Assembly: GCA_003487525.1 (NCBI GenBank)
Contig: DNDT01000335.1
Span: 2,163 to 10,086, forward strand
From: Flavobacteriales bacterium
GTDB taxonomy: Bacteria; Bacteroidota; Bacteroidia; Flavobacteriales_E; Vicingaceae
Direction of reading: 5' to 3'
DNA: 7,924 nt
In this document: one piece after another, positions 1-7,696 of the stretch
How positions within the stretch are numbered: position 1 is the first letter of the stretch
Layout: each line of letters starts with the position of its first letter
Program-made: the position numbers and the translations under genes
Notes under the pieces: model-generated
Databases searched by the model: none
What the model saw: the letters and a program-made list of their open reading frames with translations, nothing else
Told to the model about the DNA's origin: nothing

Positions 1-33
1 TTTCAATTTTTTCAACGTTACCAGCCATTTCAT
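1..33 (-). CDS. Start of a third operon gene, probably an exported protein (partial, cut by window edge)
   Basis: Only the first 11 codons are visible: M-K-W-L-V-T-L-K-K-L-K. The ATG at 33-31 shares its A with the TGA stop of the upstream gene (33-35), giving a TGATG junction that suits translational coupling. The short basic and hydrophobic beginning resembles the n-region of a signal peptide, which would fit the two lipoproteins before it, but too little is seen to be sure. An ATG at 28-26 in another frame (M-A-G-N-V-E-K-I-E) is an alternative start. I prefer the first because it overlaps the stop codon, like the other junction in this operon. The product cannot be named from this fragment. 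Confidence 0.5.
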   Translation of the reverse strand, partial: MKWLVTLKKLK

Positions 34-3000
34 CATTTATAACGGAAGGCCTTAAGTGGTCCGTTGTTTTGTGCGACAAGATAAGCCGTGTATTTATTAC
101 CCACCTGGACAGGTTTAATTTTTTTCACTTCCCCTTCGCCGAAAAAATCGACTTCCGGCGCCGGAATCGATTCGTACCTGTTGCCATCGGACCCGAGCAT
201 TATTAATCCGTATCCGGCATCGTTTCTCGGTGTTTCAACTTCTGAAAACAATAAATTTCCGGCCATTATTAAATCCGGAATTCCGTCTTCGTTAAGGTCA
301 TCTGCAACAATATCATTGATGGATGAAAGTTGTGCCTGATGATAAAAAGGAATTGGTTCAAAATTCATGTCTCCCTTATTTTCAAAAACGGTTGACGCAA
401 AAGTAAAGGCGTTCAACTCTAGCGAAGTTGGCAATAACTTGGAACCAAGAACTTCGTTCAGACTTGCTTTTCCAAAACTCTTGTAATCCGGGAACTTCTC
501 TTTGATATAGGGCATCTGCTGAGAAGAACATTCACGCCCTCTTACCGGGTAGTAGGTCCCGTCTTCCGCATAACCCAGTACAATATCTGTTTGAGCATTG
601 TTGTCAAAATCATCGCTAAATACCTTGAAAGGTTCTTTTTCAGACGCTTTGTATTTGTAATTCAATCCTAAATTTCCGGCAACCACATCCATATCTCCAT
701 CCGAGTCGACGTCAACTTTCTGAAGGCTGTACCACCACCCATTTGATTTTTCAAGACCATTATTTTTGTTGGTAATCAGGGTTAGTTGTCCGTTATTTCC
801 CTTAAACACGCATATTGGCATCCATTCACCGGTGACAATGAGATCTTCCTGACTGTCTTCATCAACGTCCATCCATTCTGCGTCGGTAACCATTCCGATT
901 CTTTGTAATTCAGGTGCAATATTTGACGTTTGATCTTTGAATGTCCCATTCTCATTTATTAACAAATAACTTTTTGGTGTCATCGGATAATGCTTTGGAA
1001 TCAGCCTTCCTCCTATAAAGAGATCAATATCTCCATCCTTATCAATATCAAAAGGTCTTACACAGGAGCCGCTCACTTTAACGGTTGGCAATGCATCTTT
1101 TGCATATGTGAAATTCCCGTTACCGTCATTTTCATACAATCGGTCGTGAAGAATATTTGATGTACTGTCAAACTCATATCCACCACTGACTACATATAAA
1201 TCCAGATCACCATCTCCATCCGAATCAAAAAATGCGGCGTCGATGTCTTCATATATTCTGTGCGCCGGATGAAATGATTTTTCAATTTTTTCGAATTTTC
1301 CATTTTTGCGCTGCATGTAGATGTAACCTGAATAACCGCTGGCTCCACCAATGTAAAAATCCTGAAGCCCATCGTTGTTAACATCAGCAACTGCCAGGGC
1401 CGGACCTAAGTTTGATAGTTTATGAGGCAGCAACACCTGGTCACTGAAATCATCGTATACATTTTCCTGGTGCACATAGTTAATTCCCAAGGCGCTTGTA
1501 ATGTTTTGAAAGTGATTTGGGACCGGAACAATGGGTTCGTTCTGTGTGACTGAATTTGTATAGTCTATAATTAATTGCCGGTTAATTTCCGGATCAAGTA
1601 CCTGACTCTTTTTTCCATCGGGCCATACAACTTCCACCGACGAGATTTGACTTATCTCTCCAAGTCCAAAATATCCATGGGCGGGGACGCAGGACTGAAA
1701 TCCCCTGGTCTGATAAAGTTCAATCTTTTGTTTCTTTTGATCCGAAGTGACCGTTATTTCAGCTCCAATTCCCAGGGGATTTTTATCGGGTCCAACCAAC
1801 TTAACGGTCAGGTAGTTGTTGCCATTTAAACGATTACTTCTGTTCTCGTAGAGGTGAATCTTTTCATCTACATTGTTCATAACCAAATCCAGATCTCCAT
1901 CATTGTCCAGATCGGCATATGCCGCACCCGTGCAGAACGATGGGAGCCCCAAACCCCATTGGGATGTTTTATCTTCGAATTTCAAATTTTCCTGATTTTG
2001 AAAAATGAAATTGGAAATGCGTTGCGATGGCATTTGACTCAATTGTGTATGTAAAATTTCAGTCTTTGACAATCCCCTGTACTGAGTTTGTTTTTCGGGT
2101 TCTTTCATATAGTTGGCCACAAAGTCATTATTTCTGATCTCCTTCCTCAATCCATTGGTTATCAATATGTCTTTATTACCGTCATTGTCTAAATCAGCCA
2201 TCAGGGCAGACCAACTCCAGTCCGTATTTGTAATTCCCGTCATGTGCCCCACTTCACTGAATTTGCCACCTCCCTGATTCAACTGTAAGGTATTGCCCAT
2301 ATATTGGTAGTGTATTCCAAAATCTATTGTCTGCCAGAACAAGGCCGGATTCATTCCGGACATGTTGGTCTTTTGACGATAATTGTCTTTGGCTACCATG
2401 TCCACCACCAATATATCCTGAAGTCCGTCATTGTTTATATCGGCTATATCCGCACCCATGCCATAATTTGAAATGTGCTGGGTACTGGAATGAATAGTCT
2501 CTGTGAATGTTCCGTTCTTATTGTTGTAGTACAAATAATCATTTTCAATAAAATCATTGGAAACATACACATCGGGCCAATTGTCACCATTTAGATCCCC
2601 AACTGCAACACCAAGTCCAAAACCATACGGGGTTTGTTTGATTCCGGCCTTTGAACTGACATCAATAAATTTATTGTTGTCATTCCTGTACAATTTATCT
2701 CCAACCATCGGGTCAACCCCCGATTCCATCAATTGACGGTTGTAGTTCACAATGTCTTTTATCTCGTGGTTCAATAAAAACATGTCGAGATCGCCATCTT
2801 TATCGTAATCAAAAAATGTCGCCTGCGTGGAGTATGCCGGATCATCCAGTCCGTATTTGCCGGCCTGTTCCTCGAAAACCAAATTTCCCTGATTCACGAG
2901 CAACAAATTTTTTCGATATTCAGGATCAAGATCGCCTGATCGGCACACGTATATATCCAGAAGTCCGTCTGCATTTATATCCACCATGGTGGCTCCGGTG

Positions 3001-3398
3001 CACCAGGATGTCCCTTGAATAACAGGCAGTTTATCTGAGATATCTTCAAACTCCAGTCCACCTTTGTTCAGATATAGTTTGTTGGGTAATTGATTTGCCG
3101 TAAAATACAAGTCAATGAGCCCATCGTTGTTTATATCCCCACAAGCTACTCCACCTCCATTGTAGAAATAGTGATAGTTGACAATATTCAACTCATCGCT
3201 TTCGGTTACGATGTTTGCAAAGTCGATATGACTTTGTGTCTCCGGAACCATTTCAAAAAGTGGCCCATCCGGTTTCGAAGCATTGTCTGTTCCTCGTACC
3301 TGAACATTTGAATTATTGGTTTCATCTGCGCAGGAACAAAAGCAAACAAGCACAATTCCGGTCAGAATGTTTCTAATATTCGCAGCTTTCTTGATCAT
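33..3398 (-). CDS. FG-GAP/VCBS repeat lipoprotein with central ASPIC/UnbV domain (CRTAC1-like family)
   Basis: A 1121-residue envelope protein of unknown substrate. Residues 1-23 form a lipoprotein-like signal: basic MIKK, a hydrophobic core, then F-C-S-C with C23 the likely lipidated cysteine (position -3 is Phe, so the lipobox is loose). A-D-E follows, an acidic stretch reminiscent of Bacteroidota surface-export signals (inference). Seven DxDxDGxxD-type calcium-binding FG-GAP motifs start near residues 88, 140, 197, 268, 320, 402 and 496. An ASPIC/UnbV domain at about 528-608 follows (GIGAEITV, QTRGFQS, YFGLGE, VVWPDGK). Seven further motifs start near 672, 725, 784, 844, 896, 930 and 1034; those at 844 and 930 are degenerate. 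This suggests two seven-bladed beta-propellers flanking UnbV. In the family, such repeats serve in extracellular binding or adhesion. The ATG overlaps the stop of the upstream lipoprotein gene by four bases (ATGA), which supports this start and coupled translation. The family call is firm; the role is not known. Confidence 0.9.
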   Translation of the reverse strand: MIKKAANIRNILTGIVLVCFCSCADETNNSNVQVRGTDNASKPDGPLFEMVPETQSHIDFANIVTESDELNIVNYHYFYNGGGVACGDINNDGLIDLYFTANQLPNKLYLNKGGLEFEDISDKLPVIQGTSWCTGATMVDINADGLLDIYVCRSGDLDPEYRKNLLLVNQGNLVFEEQAGKYGLDDPAYSTQATFFDYDKDGDLDMFLLNHEIKDIVNYNRQLMESGVDPMVGDKLYRNDNNKFIDVSSKAGIKQTPYGFGLGVAVGDLNGDNWPDVYVSNDFIENDYLYYNNKNGTFTETIHSSTQHISNYGMGADIADINNDGLQDILVVDMVAKDNYRQKTNMSGMNPALFWQTIDFGIHYQYMGNTLQLNQGGGKFSEVGHMTGITNTDWSWSALMADLDNDGNKDILITNGLRKEIRNNDFVANYMKEPEKQTQYRGLSKTEILHTQLSQMPSQRISNFIFQNQENLKFEDKTSQWGLGLPSFCTGAAYADLDNDGDLDLVMNNVDEKIHLYENRSNRLNGNNYLTVKLVGPDKNPLGIGAEITVTSDQKKQKIELYQTRGFQSCVPAHGYFGLGEISQISSVEVVWPDGKKSQVLDPEINRQLIIDYTNSVTQNEPIVPVPNHFQNITSALGINYVHQENVYDDFSDQVLLPHKLSNLGPALAVADVNNDGLQDFYIGGASGYSGYIYMQRKNGKFEKIEKSFHPAHRIYEDIDAAFFDSDGDGDLDLYVVSGGYEFDSTSNILHDRLYENDGNGNFTYAKDALPTVKVSGSCVRPFDIDKDGDIDLFIGGRLIPKHYPMTPKSYLLINENGTFKDQTSNIAPELQRIGMVTDAEWMDVDEDSQEDLIVTGEWMPICVFKGNNGQLTLITNKNNGLEKSNGWWYSLQKVDVDSDGDMDVVAGNLGLNYKYKASEKEPFKVFSDDFDNNAQTDIVLGYAEDGTYYPVRGRECSSQQMPYIKEKFPDYKSFGKASLNEVLGSKLLPTSLELNAFTFASTVFENKGDMNFEPIPFYHQAQLSSINDIVADDLNEDGIPDLIMAGNLLFSEVETPRNDAGYGLIMLGSDGNRYESIPAPEVDFFGEGEVKKIKPVQVGNKYTAYLVAQNNGPLKAFRYK

Positions 3399-3835
3399 TG
3401 GAAGAATTGATTATAGGTATTCATGGAGGCTTCTATATTTTCAACAATTCCGGCAGCCTCCATATCATTCTCCGCCTCAGAAAGTTGATTTACGAATTCC
3501 ATAAATGGCAGCAGCCATTTGTGCAATTCATCGTGTGATTTGCCTGTCATCGTACAGCTCGATGTCAGAGATTTAATATCGCCCTGTAGTACTTCGGCCA
3601 GTACTTTGTAGTCCTTCACATCCGCTGTGTTATAATCCAGCAGATGCCTTTCCATATTTTTGATCGGGACTTTCATTTCATCGTTGATCTTCCACTTTAC
3701 TCCATCGTTGAGCTCTATGCCGAAAGACGATTCGCCCGGGGTTGTTTCTCTTGAAGATTCATCTTGATGCCTTGGATTATTGCATCCGGATTGAAGGATT
3801 GAAATAATCAATATATACAGAAAATACGGTTTCAT
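3395..3835 (-). CDS. Small uncharacterised lipoprotein, first gene of the minus-strand operon
   Basis: A 146-residue protein whose function I cannot name. Residues 1-18 are a short hydrophobic signal ending L-Q-S-G-C, so C18 is the probable lipidated cysteine (the -3 Gln is unusual, but Bacteroidota lipoboxes are loose). Residues 19-38 are a polar linker rich in Ser, Glu and Thr. The mature domain, about 40-146, starts with D-G-V-K-W-K-I (44-50) and appears mostly helical. It holds a striking cluster C-T-M-T-G at 94-98 followed by H-D-E-L-H-K-W-L at 101-108. From memory this cluster recurs in hypothetical proteins of Bacteroidota; C94, H101 and H105 could bind a metal or haem, which is inference only. 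The gene overlaps the large FG-GAP lipoprotein gene by four bases, so the two products are likely made together. There is no Shine-Dalgarno sequence before the ATG, as is usual in this phylum. Signal, length and coupling all support a real gene. Confidence 0.85.
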   Translation of the reverse strand: MKPYFLYILIISILQSGCNNPRHQDESSRETTPGESSFGIELNDGVKWKINDEMKVPIKNMERHLLDYNTADVKDYKVLAEVLQGDIKSLTSSCTMTGKSHDELHKWLLPFMEFVNQLSEAENDMEAAGIVENIEASMNTYNQFFQ

Positions 3836-3877
3836 GTTGGTATATAGTTGAGTAATGATTTAAAAGATGAAGAACCC

Positions 3878-3888
3878 GCACAATGTGC
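3878..3888. repeat. Perfect short inverted repeat, possible operator
   Basis: GCACA-A-TGTGC: two perfect 5-base arms around one central base. It lies about 43 bases upstream of the small lipoprotein start and just downstream of the candidate -7 element, a position where a bound repressor could block transcription. The arms are short and could occur by chance, so a regulatory role is only a suggestion. Confidence 0.25.
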
Positions 3889-3923
3889 AGCATCAACTTT
3901 CACTCTAAAAGATCAATTCACCA

Positions 3924-3931
3924 CAAATTTA
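3924..3931 (-). promoter_or_regulatory. Candidate Bacteroidota -7 promoter element for the lipoprotein operon
   Basis: Read on the minus strand the bases are TAAATTTG, an exact match to the Bacteroidota -7 consensus TAnnTTTG. It would start a transcript with a leader of roughly 80 bases before the ATG at 3835. No good -33 TTG is found at the usual spacing; the nearest TTG on that strand (3966-3964) is about 32 bases away, which is too far. The call therefore rests on the -7 match and its position alone. Confidence 0.35.
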
Positions 3932-4113
3932 AGACCTGAGATCAGAATGCCGCCATGAATCGGCAATTTCTTTGAATTTTTAAAAAAATATCAAATCGGC
4001 ACCTTGTATGTTAGGAAGGACGAACACAAAAAACTATTTTTAGAATTCATCGGGATGTTGTCACTTTTCATACTCTCTGACCTTGTTTAATCAAATAATA
4101 GTATTGATTTATT

Positions 4114-7100
4114 ATGGAAATTAAAAAAATACTAATCGCCAACAGAGGCGAAATTGCCATCAGAATATTCAGAGCCTGTGTCGAATTAAATATCAGAACC
4201 ATAGGTATTTACACCTACGAAGACCGGTACAGCCAACACAGGTACAAGGCAGATGAGAGCTACCAGATCGGGGGCGACAACGAACCGCTGAAACCATACC
4301 TGGACATTGACACCATCATCCATATGGCCTTGCAGACAGGTGCCGATGCCATACATCCCGGATATGGATTTCTATCCGAAAATCCTGAATTCGCAAAAAA
4401 ATGCAGGGAGCATAATATTGTATTTATCGGTCCCGATCCAAAGATCATGGAACAGCTCGGGGATAAGATCAATGCCAAGAAAATTGCCATTAAATGTAAT
4501 GTTCCCATCATTGAAAGCAGCAACAAGAAGTTAACGTCGGTGGCAGTCGCCATTTCAGAAGCAAAACGAATCGGGCTTCCGGTTATGCTGAAAGCTGCCG
4601 CAGGAGGAGGCGGCAGAGGAATGAGGGTTATCCGTGAACTGTCCGAACTCGAAAAGAGCTTTGACGATGCCCGTCGTGAAGCACTCAATGCATTTGGAGA
4701 CGATACGGTCTTCATCGAAAAATTTGTCGACAACCCAAAACACATCGAAATTCAGATAGCCGGAGATCATCACGGAAACATCGTGCATCTCTTTGAACGG
4801 GATTGCTCCGTACAGAGACGTTTTCAGAAGGTGGTGGAAGTTGCTCCCTCGTCCGGCGTACCGCAGAAAACCAGGGACAAATTATATGAGTACGCACTGG
4901 CCATTGCCCGGAAGGTGAACTACAACAACATCGGTACGGTCGAATTTCTGGTCGATAAAAAATGGAACATCTATTTTATCGAAGTTAACCCGCGAATACA
5001 GGTGGAGCATACCGTGACCGAAATGGTTACCGGAATTGATCTGGTGAAAACCCAGATTTTTATTGCGGGCGGGTACAAACTCAGTGACCAGCAGATCAAG
5101 ATTGCCGGTCAGGAATCGATCCACATTACCGGCTTTGCCATACAGAGCAGAATCACCACCGAAGATCCGGAGAAGAATTTCCAACCCGATTACGGAACGA
5201 TAACCACTTACCGCAGTGCCGCCGGTTTTGGAATCAGGCTGGACACCGGAAGCCTTTACCAGGGGGTTACGATCAGCCCTTTCTTTGACTCGATGCTGGT
5301 CAAGGTCAGCGCACAGGGACGAACCCTTGACGGGGCATGCCGGAAAATGGACAGGGCGCTGAGGGAATTCAGAATCCGGGGAGTCAAGACCAACATTTCC
5401 TTTCTGTTGAACATCATTGAGCACGAAACGTTTAAAAGCGGAAAGGCCACGGTCAATTTCATTCAGGAAAATCCGGGCCTGTTTAGCTTTAAAACCCAGC
5501 TCGACCGGGCAACCAAGGCTGCAAAATTCATCGCGGACATCGTGGTGAACGGGAACCCGGATGTCAAATTCACCGACCCGAACAAGCGACTTGAAAATCC
5601 CGTTATCCCCCCGTTCGACAAGTACGGCGATTATCCGAAAGGAACCAAGGATTTACTAACCAAACTGGGACCGGATGAGTTCAGCAAGTGGCTGAAAAAG
5701 GAGAAGAAAATTCAGTATACCGACACGACCATGCGGGATGCTCACCAGAGCCTACTGGCAACACGCATGCGCTCCATCGACATGATGGCCGTGGCGGAGG
5801 CCTTTGCAAAAGAACATCCGCAAACATTCAGCATGGAAGTCTGGGGTGGAGCCACCTTTGATGTCTGCCTGCGTTTTCTTCACGAAGATCCCTGGAAACG
5901 TCTGGCCGATTTACGGCATGCCATGCCCAATATATTGCTTCAAATGTTGCTCAGGGGCAGCAATGCCGTGGGCTATACCGCCTATCCCGACAACCTGATT
6001 GAAAAATTCGTCGAGGAAGCATGGAATACCGGAGTAGACATTTTCCGCATATTCGATTCGCTGAACTGGATGAAAGCCATGGAGCCAAGTATCAAATATG
6101 TACGAAAAAGAACAGGCGGTCTGGCCGAGGTATCACTCTGTTATACCGGGGACATTCTCGACGGAAAACGAAGCAAGTACGACTTGAACTATTATGTGCA
6201 ACTGGCCAAAGACATCGAAAATTCGGGCGCACACATTCTGGCCATCAAAGACATGGCCGGATTGCTGAAACCTTATGCGGCGAGCGAACTGATCTCGGCC
6301 CTGCGAAGTGAAATAAACATTCCCATTCACTTGCATACGCACGATACCTCGTCCATTCAATGTGCCACCTACATGAAGGCCATCGAAGCCGGTGTCGACG
6401 TGGTCGATGTGGCCCTGGGAGGACTCAGCGGTCTGACTTCCCAGCCGAACTTCAACTCAATCATTGAGATGATGCGCTTTCACAAGCGCGAACAGCCTTA
6501 CAACATCAAGAGCCTGAATAAATTCAGTGCTTACTGGGAAACCATCAGGGAACATTATTATCCCTTCGAAAGCGGACTGAAAGCCGGAACCGCCGAGGTC
6601 TTTCATCACGAAATCCCGGGAGGCCAGTACAGCAACCTCCGCCCCCAGGCCATTGCCCTGGGACTGGGAGATAAATTTGAAGAGATCAAGGAACGCTATG
6701 CCGAGGTGAACGAGATGTTCGGCGACCTGATCAAGGTGACCCCCAGCAGCAAGGTCGTGGGTGACATGGCTCAGTACATGGTGAGCAACGGCCTGACGGT
6801 AAGTGATGTAATGGAAAAAGGCGAAGGCATCAGTTTCCCCGATTCGGTGCAAAGTTTTTTCCGCGGCGACCTTGGCCAGCCAACGGGCGGTTTTCCGAAA
6901 AAACTTCAGAAAATCGTTCTCAAGGATCAGAAGCCATATTCAAACAGACCAAATGCCCATTTGACACCCGTGGATTTTGACCGTGAATTTGAGGAGTTTA
7001 CGGAAAAGTACCAGAAGAACTTTGGGCGGCCACTGGTGATGTCCGATTTCCTTTCGTGGAAACTTTATCCGAAAGTCTGGGAAGATGCCTACAAGTTTTA

Positions 7101-7569
7101 CAGCGAATACCACAGGGTGAGCACCATTCCGACCAGAAACTTCTTTTACGGAATGAAACCCCACGAGGAGGCCGTCTTTGAACTGGCCCCGGGCAAGACA
7201 ATCATTTTGGAACTTCTGAGTGTCGGTTCTCCCAATTCCGAGGGAATGCGCACTGTATTTTTCAAGGTAAACGGACAGACCCGGAATGTGCAGGTTGCCG
7301 ATAAAAAAATGGCCGTTCAGAAAATCGAGAATCAGAAAGCGGAACCAAATGACCCTCATCAGATCGGAGCACCCCTGCAAGGTTTGCTGAGCAAGGTCCT
7401 GGTAAAAGCCGGTCAGGAAGTGAAGAAAAACGAAGCCCTATTTATTATCGAAGCCATGAAGATGGAAACCACCGTAACCTCATCCGAAAAGGGCACGGTC
7501 AAAAAGATCCATTTGAAAGGTGGAATGATGGTAAATGCGGATGATTTGGTGCTGAGTCTCGAAAATTAA
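4114..7569 (+). CDS. pyc: Pyruvate carboxylase, single-chain biotin enzyme
   Basis: Carboxylates pyruvate to oxaloacetate with ATP and bicarbonate in the cytoplasm, refilling the TCA cycle and feeding gluconeogenesis. At 1151 residues it has the full length of the single-chain family. The biotin carboxylase domain (about 1-455) opens with ILIANRGEIAIRI and has the ATP-grasp Gly-rich loop GGGGRGM (164-170), K239 in QRRFQKV, E-V-N-P-R-I-Q-V-E-H at 290-299 (R294, E299), and R346. The carboxyltransferase domain (about 530-805) has DTTMRDAHQS (537-546). By alignment from memory, the metal ligands are D542, K712 (the carbamylated lysine), H741 and H743, and T876 in KVTPSSK matches the proton-shuttle threonine. 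The biotinyl domain (about 1080-1151) carries EAMKME with biotin-accepting K1116, 35 residues from the end. No key residue is missing. The start is fixed by the conserved N-terminus. Acetyl-CoA activation is common in the family but cannot be judged here. The gene stands alone, divergent from the lipoprotein operon and convergent with a DUF302 gene. Confidence 0.97.
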   Translation: MEIKKILIANRGEIAIRIFRACVELNIRTIGIYTYEDRYSQHRYKADESYQIGGDNEPLKPYLDIDTIIHMALQTGADAIHPGYGFLSENPEFAKKCREHNIVFIGPDPKIMEQLGDKINAKKIAIKCNVPIIESSNKKLTSVAVAISEAKRIGLPVMLKAAAGGGGRGMRVIRELSELEKSFDDARREALNAFGDDTVFIEKFVDNPKHIEIQIAGDHHGNIVHLFERDCSVQRRFQKVVEVAPSSGVPQKTRDKLYEYALAIARKVNYNNIGTVEFLVDKKWNIYFIEVNPRIQVEHTVTEMVTGIDLVKTQIFIAGGYKLSDQQIKIAGQESIHITGFAIQSRITTEDPEKNFQPDYGTITTYRSAAGFGIRLDTGSLYQGVTISPFFDSMLVKVSAQGRTLDGACRKMDRALREFRIRGVKTNISFLLNIIEHETFKSGKATVNFIQENPGLFSFKTQLDRATKAAKFIADIVVNGNPDVKFTDPNKRLENPVIPPFDKYGDYPKGTKDLLTKLGPDEFSKWLKKEKKIQYTDTTMRDAHQSLLATRMRSIDMMAVAEAFAKEHPQTFSMEVWGGATFDVCLRFLHEDPWKRLADLRHAMPNILLQMLLRGSNAVGYTAYPDNLIEKFVEEAWNTGVDIFRIFDSLNWMKAMEPSIKYVRKRTGGLAEVSLCYTGDILDGKRSKYDLNYYVQLAKDIENSGAHILAIKDMAGLLKPYAASELISALRSEINIPIHLHTHDTSSIQCATYMKAIEAGVDVVDVALGGLSGLTSQPNFNSIIEMMRFHKREQPYNIKSLNKFSAYWETIREHYYPFESGLKAGTAEVFHHEIPGGQYSNLRPQAIALGLGDKFEEIKERYAEVNEMFGDLIKVTPSSKVVGDMAQYMVSNGLTVSDVMEKGEGISFPDSVQSFFRGDLGQPTGGFPKKLQKIVLKDQKPYSNRPNAHLTPVDFDREFEEFTEKYQKNFGRPLVMSDFLSWKLYPKVWEDAYKFYSEYHRVSTIPTRNFFYGMKPHEEAVFELAPGKTIILELLSVGSPNSEGMRTVFFKVNGQTRNVQVADKKMAVQKIENQKAEPNDPHQIGAPLQGLLSKVLVKAGQEVKKNEALFIIEAMKMETTVTSSEKGTVKKIHLKGGMMVNADDLVLSLEN

Positions 7570-7576
7570 AAAATCC

Positions 7577-7598
7577 AAAAACGAGCAAAAAACGCTCG
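7577..7598 (-). terminator. Intrinsic terminator for the DUF302 gene (minus strand)
   Basis: Read on the minus strand: stem CGAGC (7598-7594), seven-base loop, GCTCG (7586-7582), then five T (7581-7577) and, after three other bases, six more T (7573-7568). A 5-bp GC-rich stem with a direct T-run is a good Rho-independent signal. It lies about 100 bases past the DUF302 stop and its T-tract reaches the pyc stop codon. On the plus strand the same stem is followed by only ATTTTG, so it may also help end pyc transcripts. Confidence 0.65.
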
Positions 7599-7635
7599 AT
7601 TTTGTCAATTTTTAAGCATTTTATCGCGTTTTTTC

Positions 7636-7665
7636 GCAAAAAAGACGCGTTTTTTGCATTTTTTT
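7636..7665 (+). terminator. Intrinsic terminator for pyc (plus strand)
   Basis: GCAAAAAA (7636-7643) and TTTTTTGC (7650-7657) form a perfect 8-bp stem around the six-base loop GACGCG, followed by A and then seven T (7659-7665). The stem is mostly A-T, hence weak. A competing fold pairs CGCGTTTTTT (7625-7634) with AAAAAA-GA-CGCG (7638-7649), leaving a GA bulge; it too is followed by a T-run (7650-7655). The two folds share the same A-run, so only one can form at a time; either could end pyc transcription. Confidence 0.55.
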
Positions 7666-7696
7666 GACTTTTAGCGAAATACTAAAATACCCGGTC

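Larger units (their letters stand above)
3836..4113. other. Divergent intergenic region between the lipoprotein operon and pyc
   Basis: These 278 AT-rich bases separate two divergent transcription units and contain no supportable ORF or RNA gene. They hold a candidate -7 element for the minus strand (3924-3931) and an 11-base inverted repeat (3878-3888). There is also a 5-bp inverted repeat TGCCG/CGGCA (3948-3952 and 3961-3965), and the octamer AATCGGCA occurs twice, at 3958-3965 and 3994-4001. The start of pyc is preceded by an AT-rich leader without a Shine-Dalgarno sequence. For the pyc promoter the nearest fit is TATTTTTA at 4035-4042 (one base from TAnnTTTG), but no TTG lies at the right distance upstream, so I do not call it. 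Confidence 0.6.

Noticed and set aside
1190..1390. Repeated aspartate-rich coding segments seen as possible DNA repeats
   Set aside because: They are the diverged DxDxDGxxD protein motifs of the FG-GAP repeats; the DNA between copies is not conserved enough for a tandem repeat or CRISPR call.
88..3311. Short plus-strand open frames opposite the FG-GAP lipoprotein gene
   Set aside because: The minus-strand frame shows repeated conserved Ca-binding motifs and a UnbV domain; the plus-strand translations show nothing recognisable.
3958..4001. Octamer AATCGGCA repeated at 3958-3965 and 3994-4001
   Set aside because: Two copies of an 8-base word in a region of this size are expected by chance quite often, and there is no third clear copy.
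4035..4042. TATTTTTA as a -7 element for pyc
   Set aside because: One base off consensus in a T-rich stretch, with no TTG at the usual -33 distance; not strong enough to call.
4260..5424. Several long open frames on the minus strand inside pyc (for example 4260-4745 and 4882-5424)
   Set aside because: They lie opposite a fully conserved pyruvate carboxylase, have no recognisable domain and are explained as shadows of its codon pattern.
6457..7380. Further minus-strand open frames inside pyc (6457-6852 and 6940-7380)
   Set aside because: Same reason: antisense shadows of the carboxyltransferase and biotin-carrier coding sequence, with no family signature.
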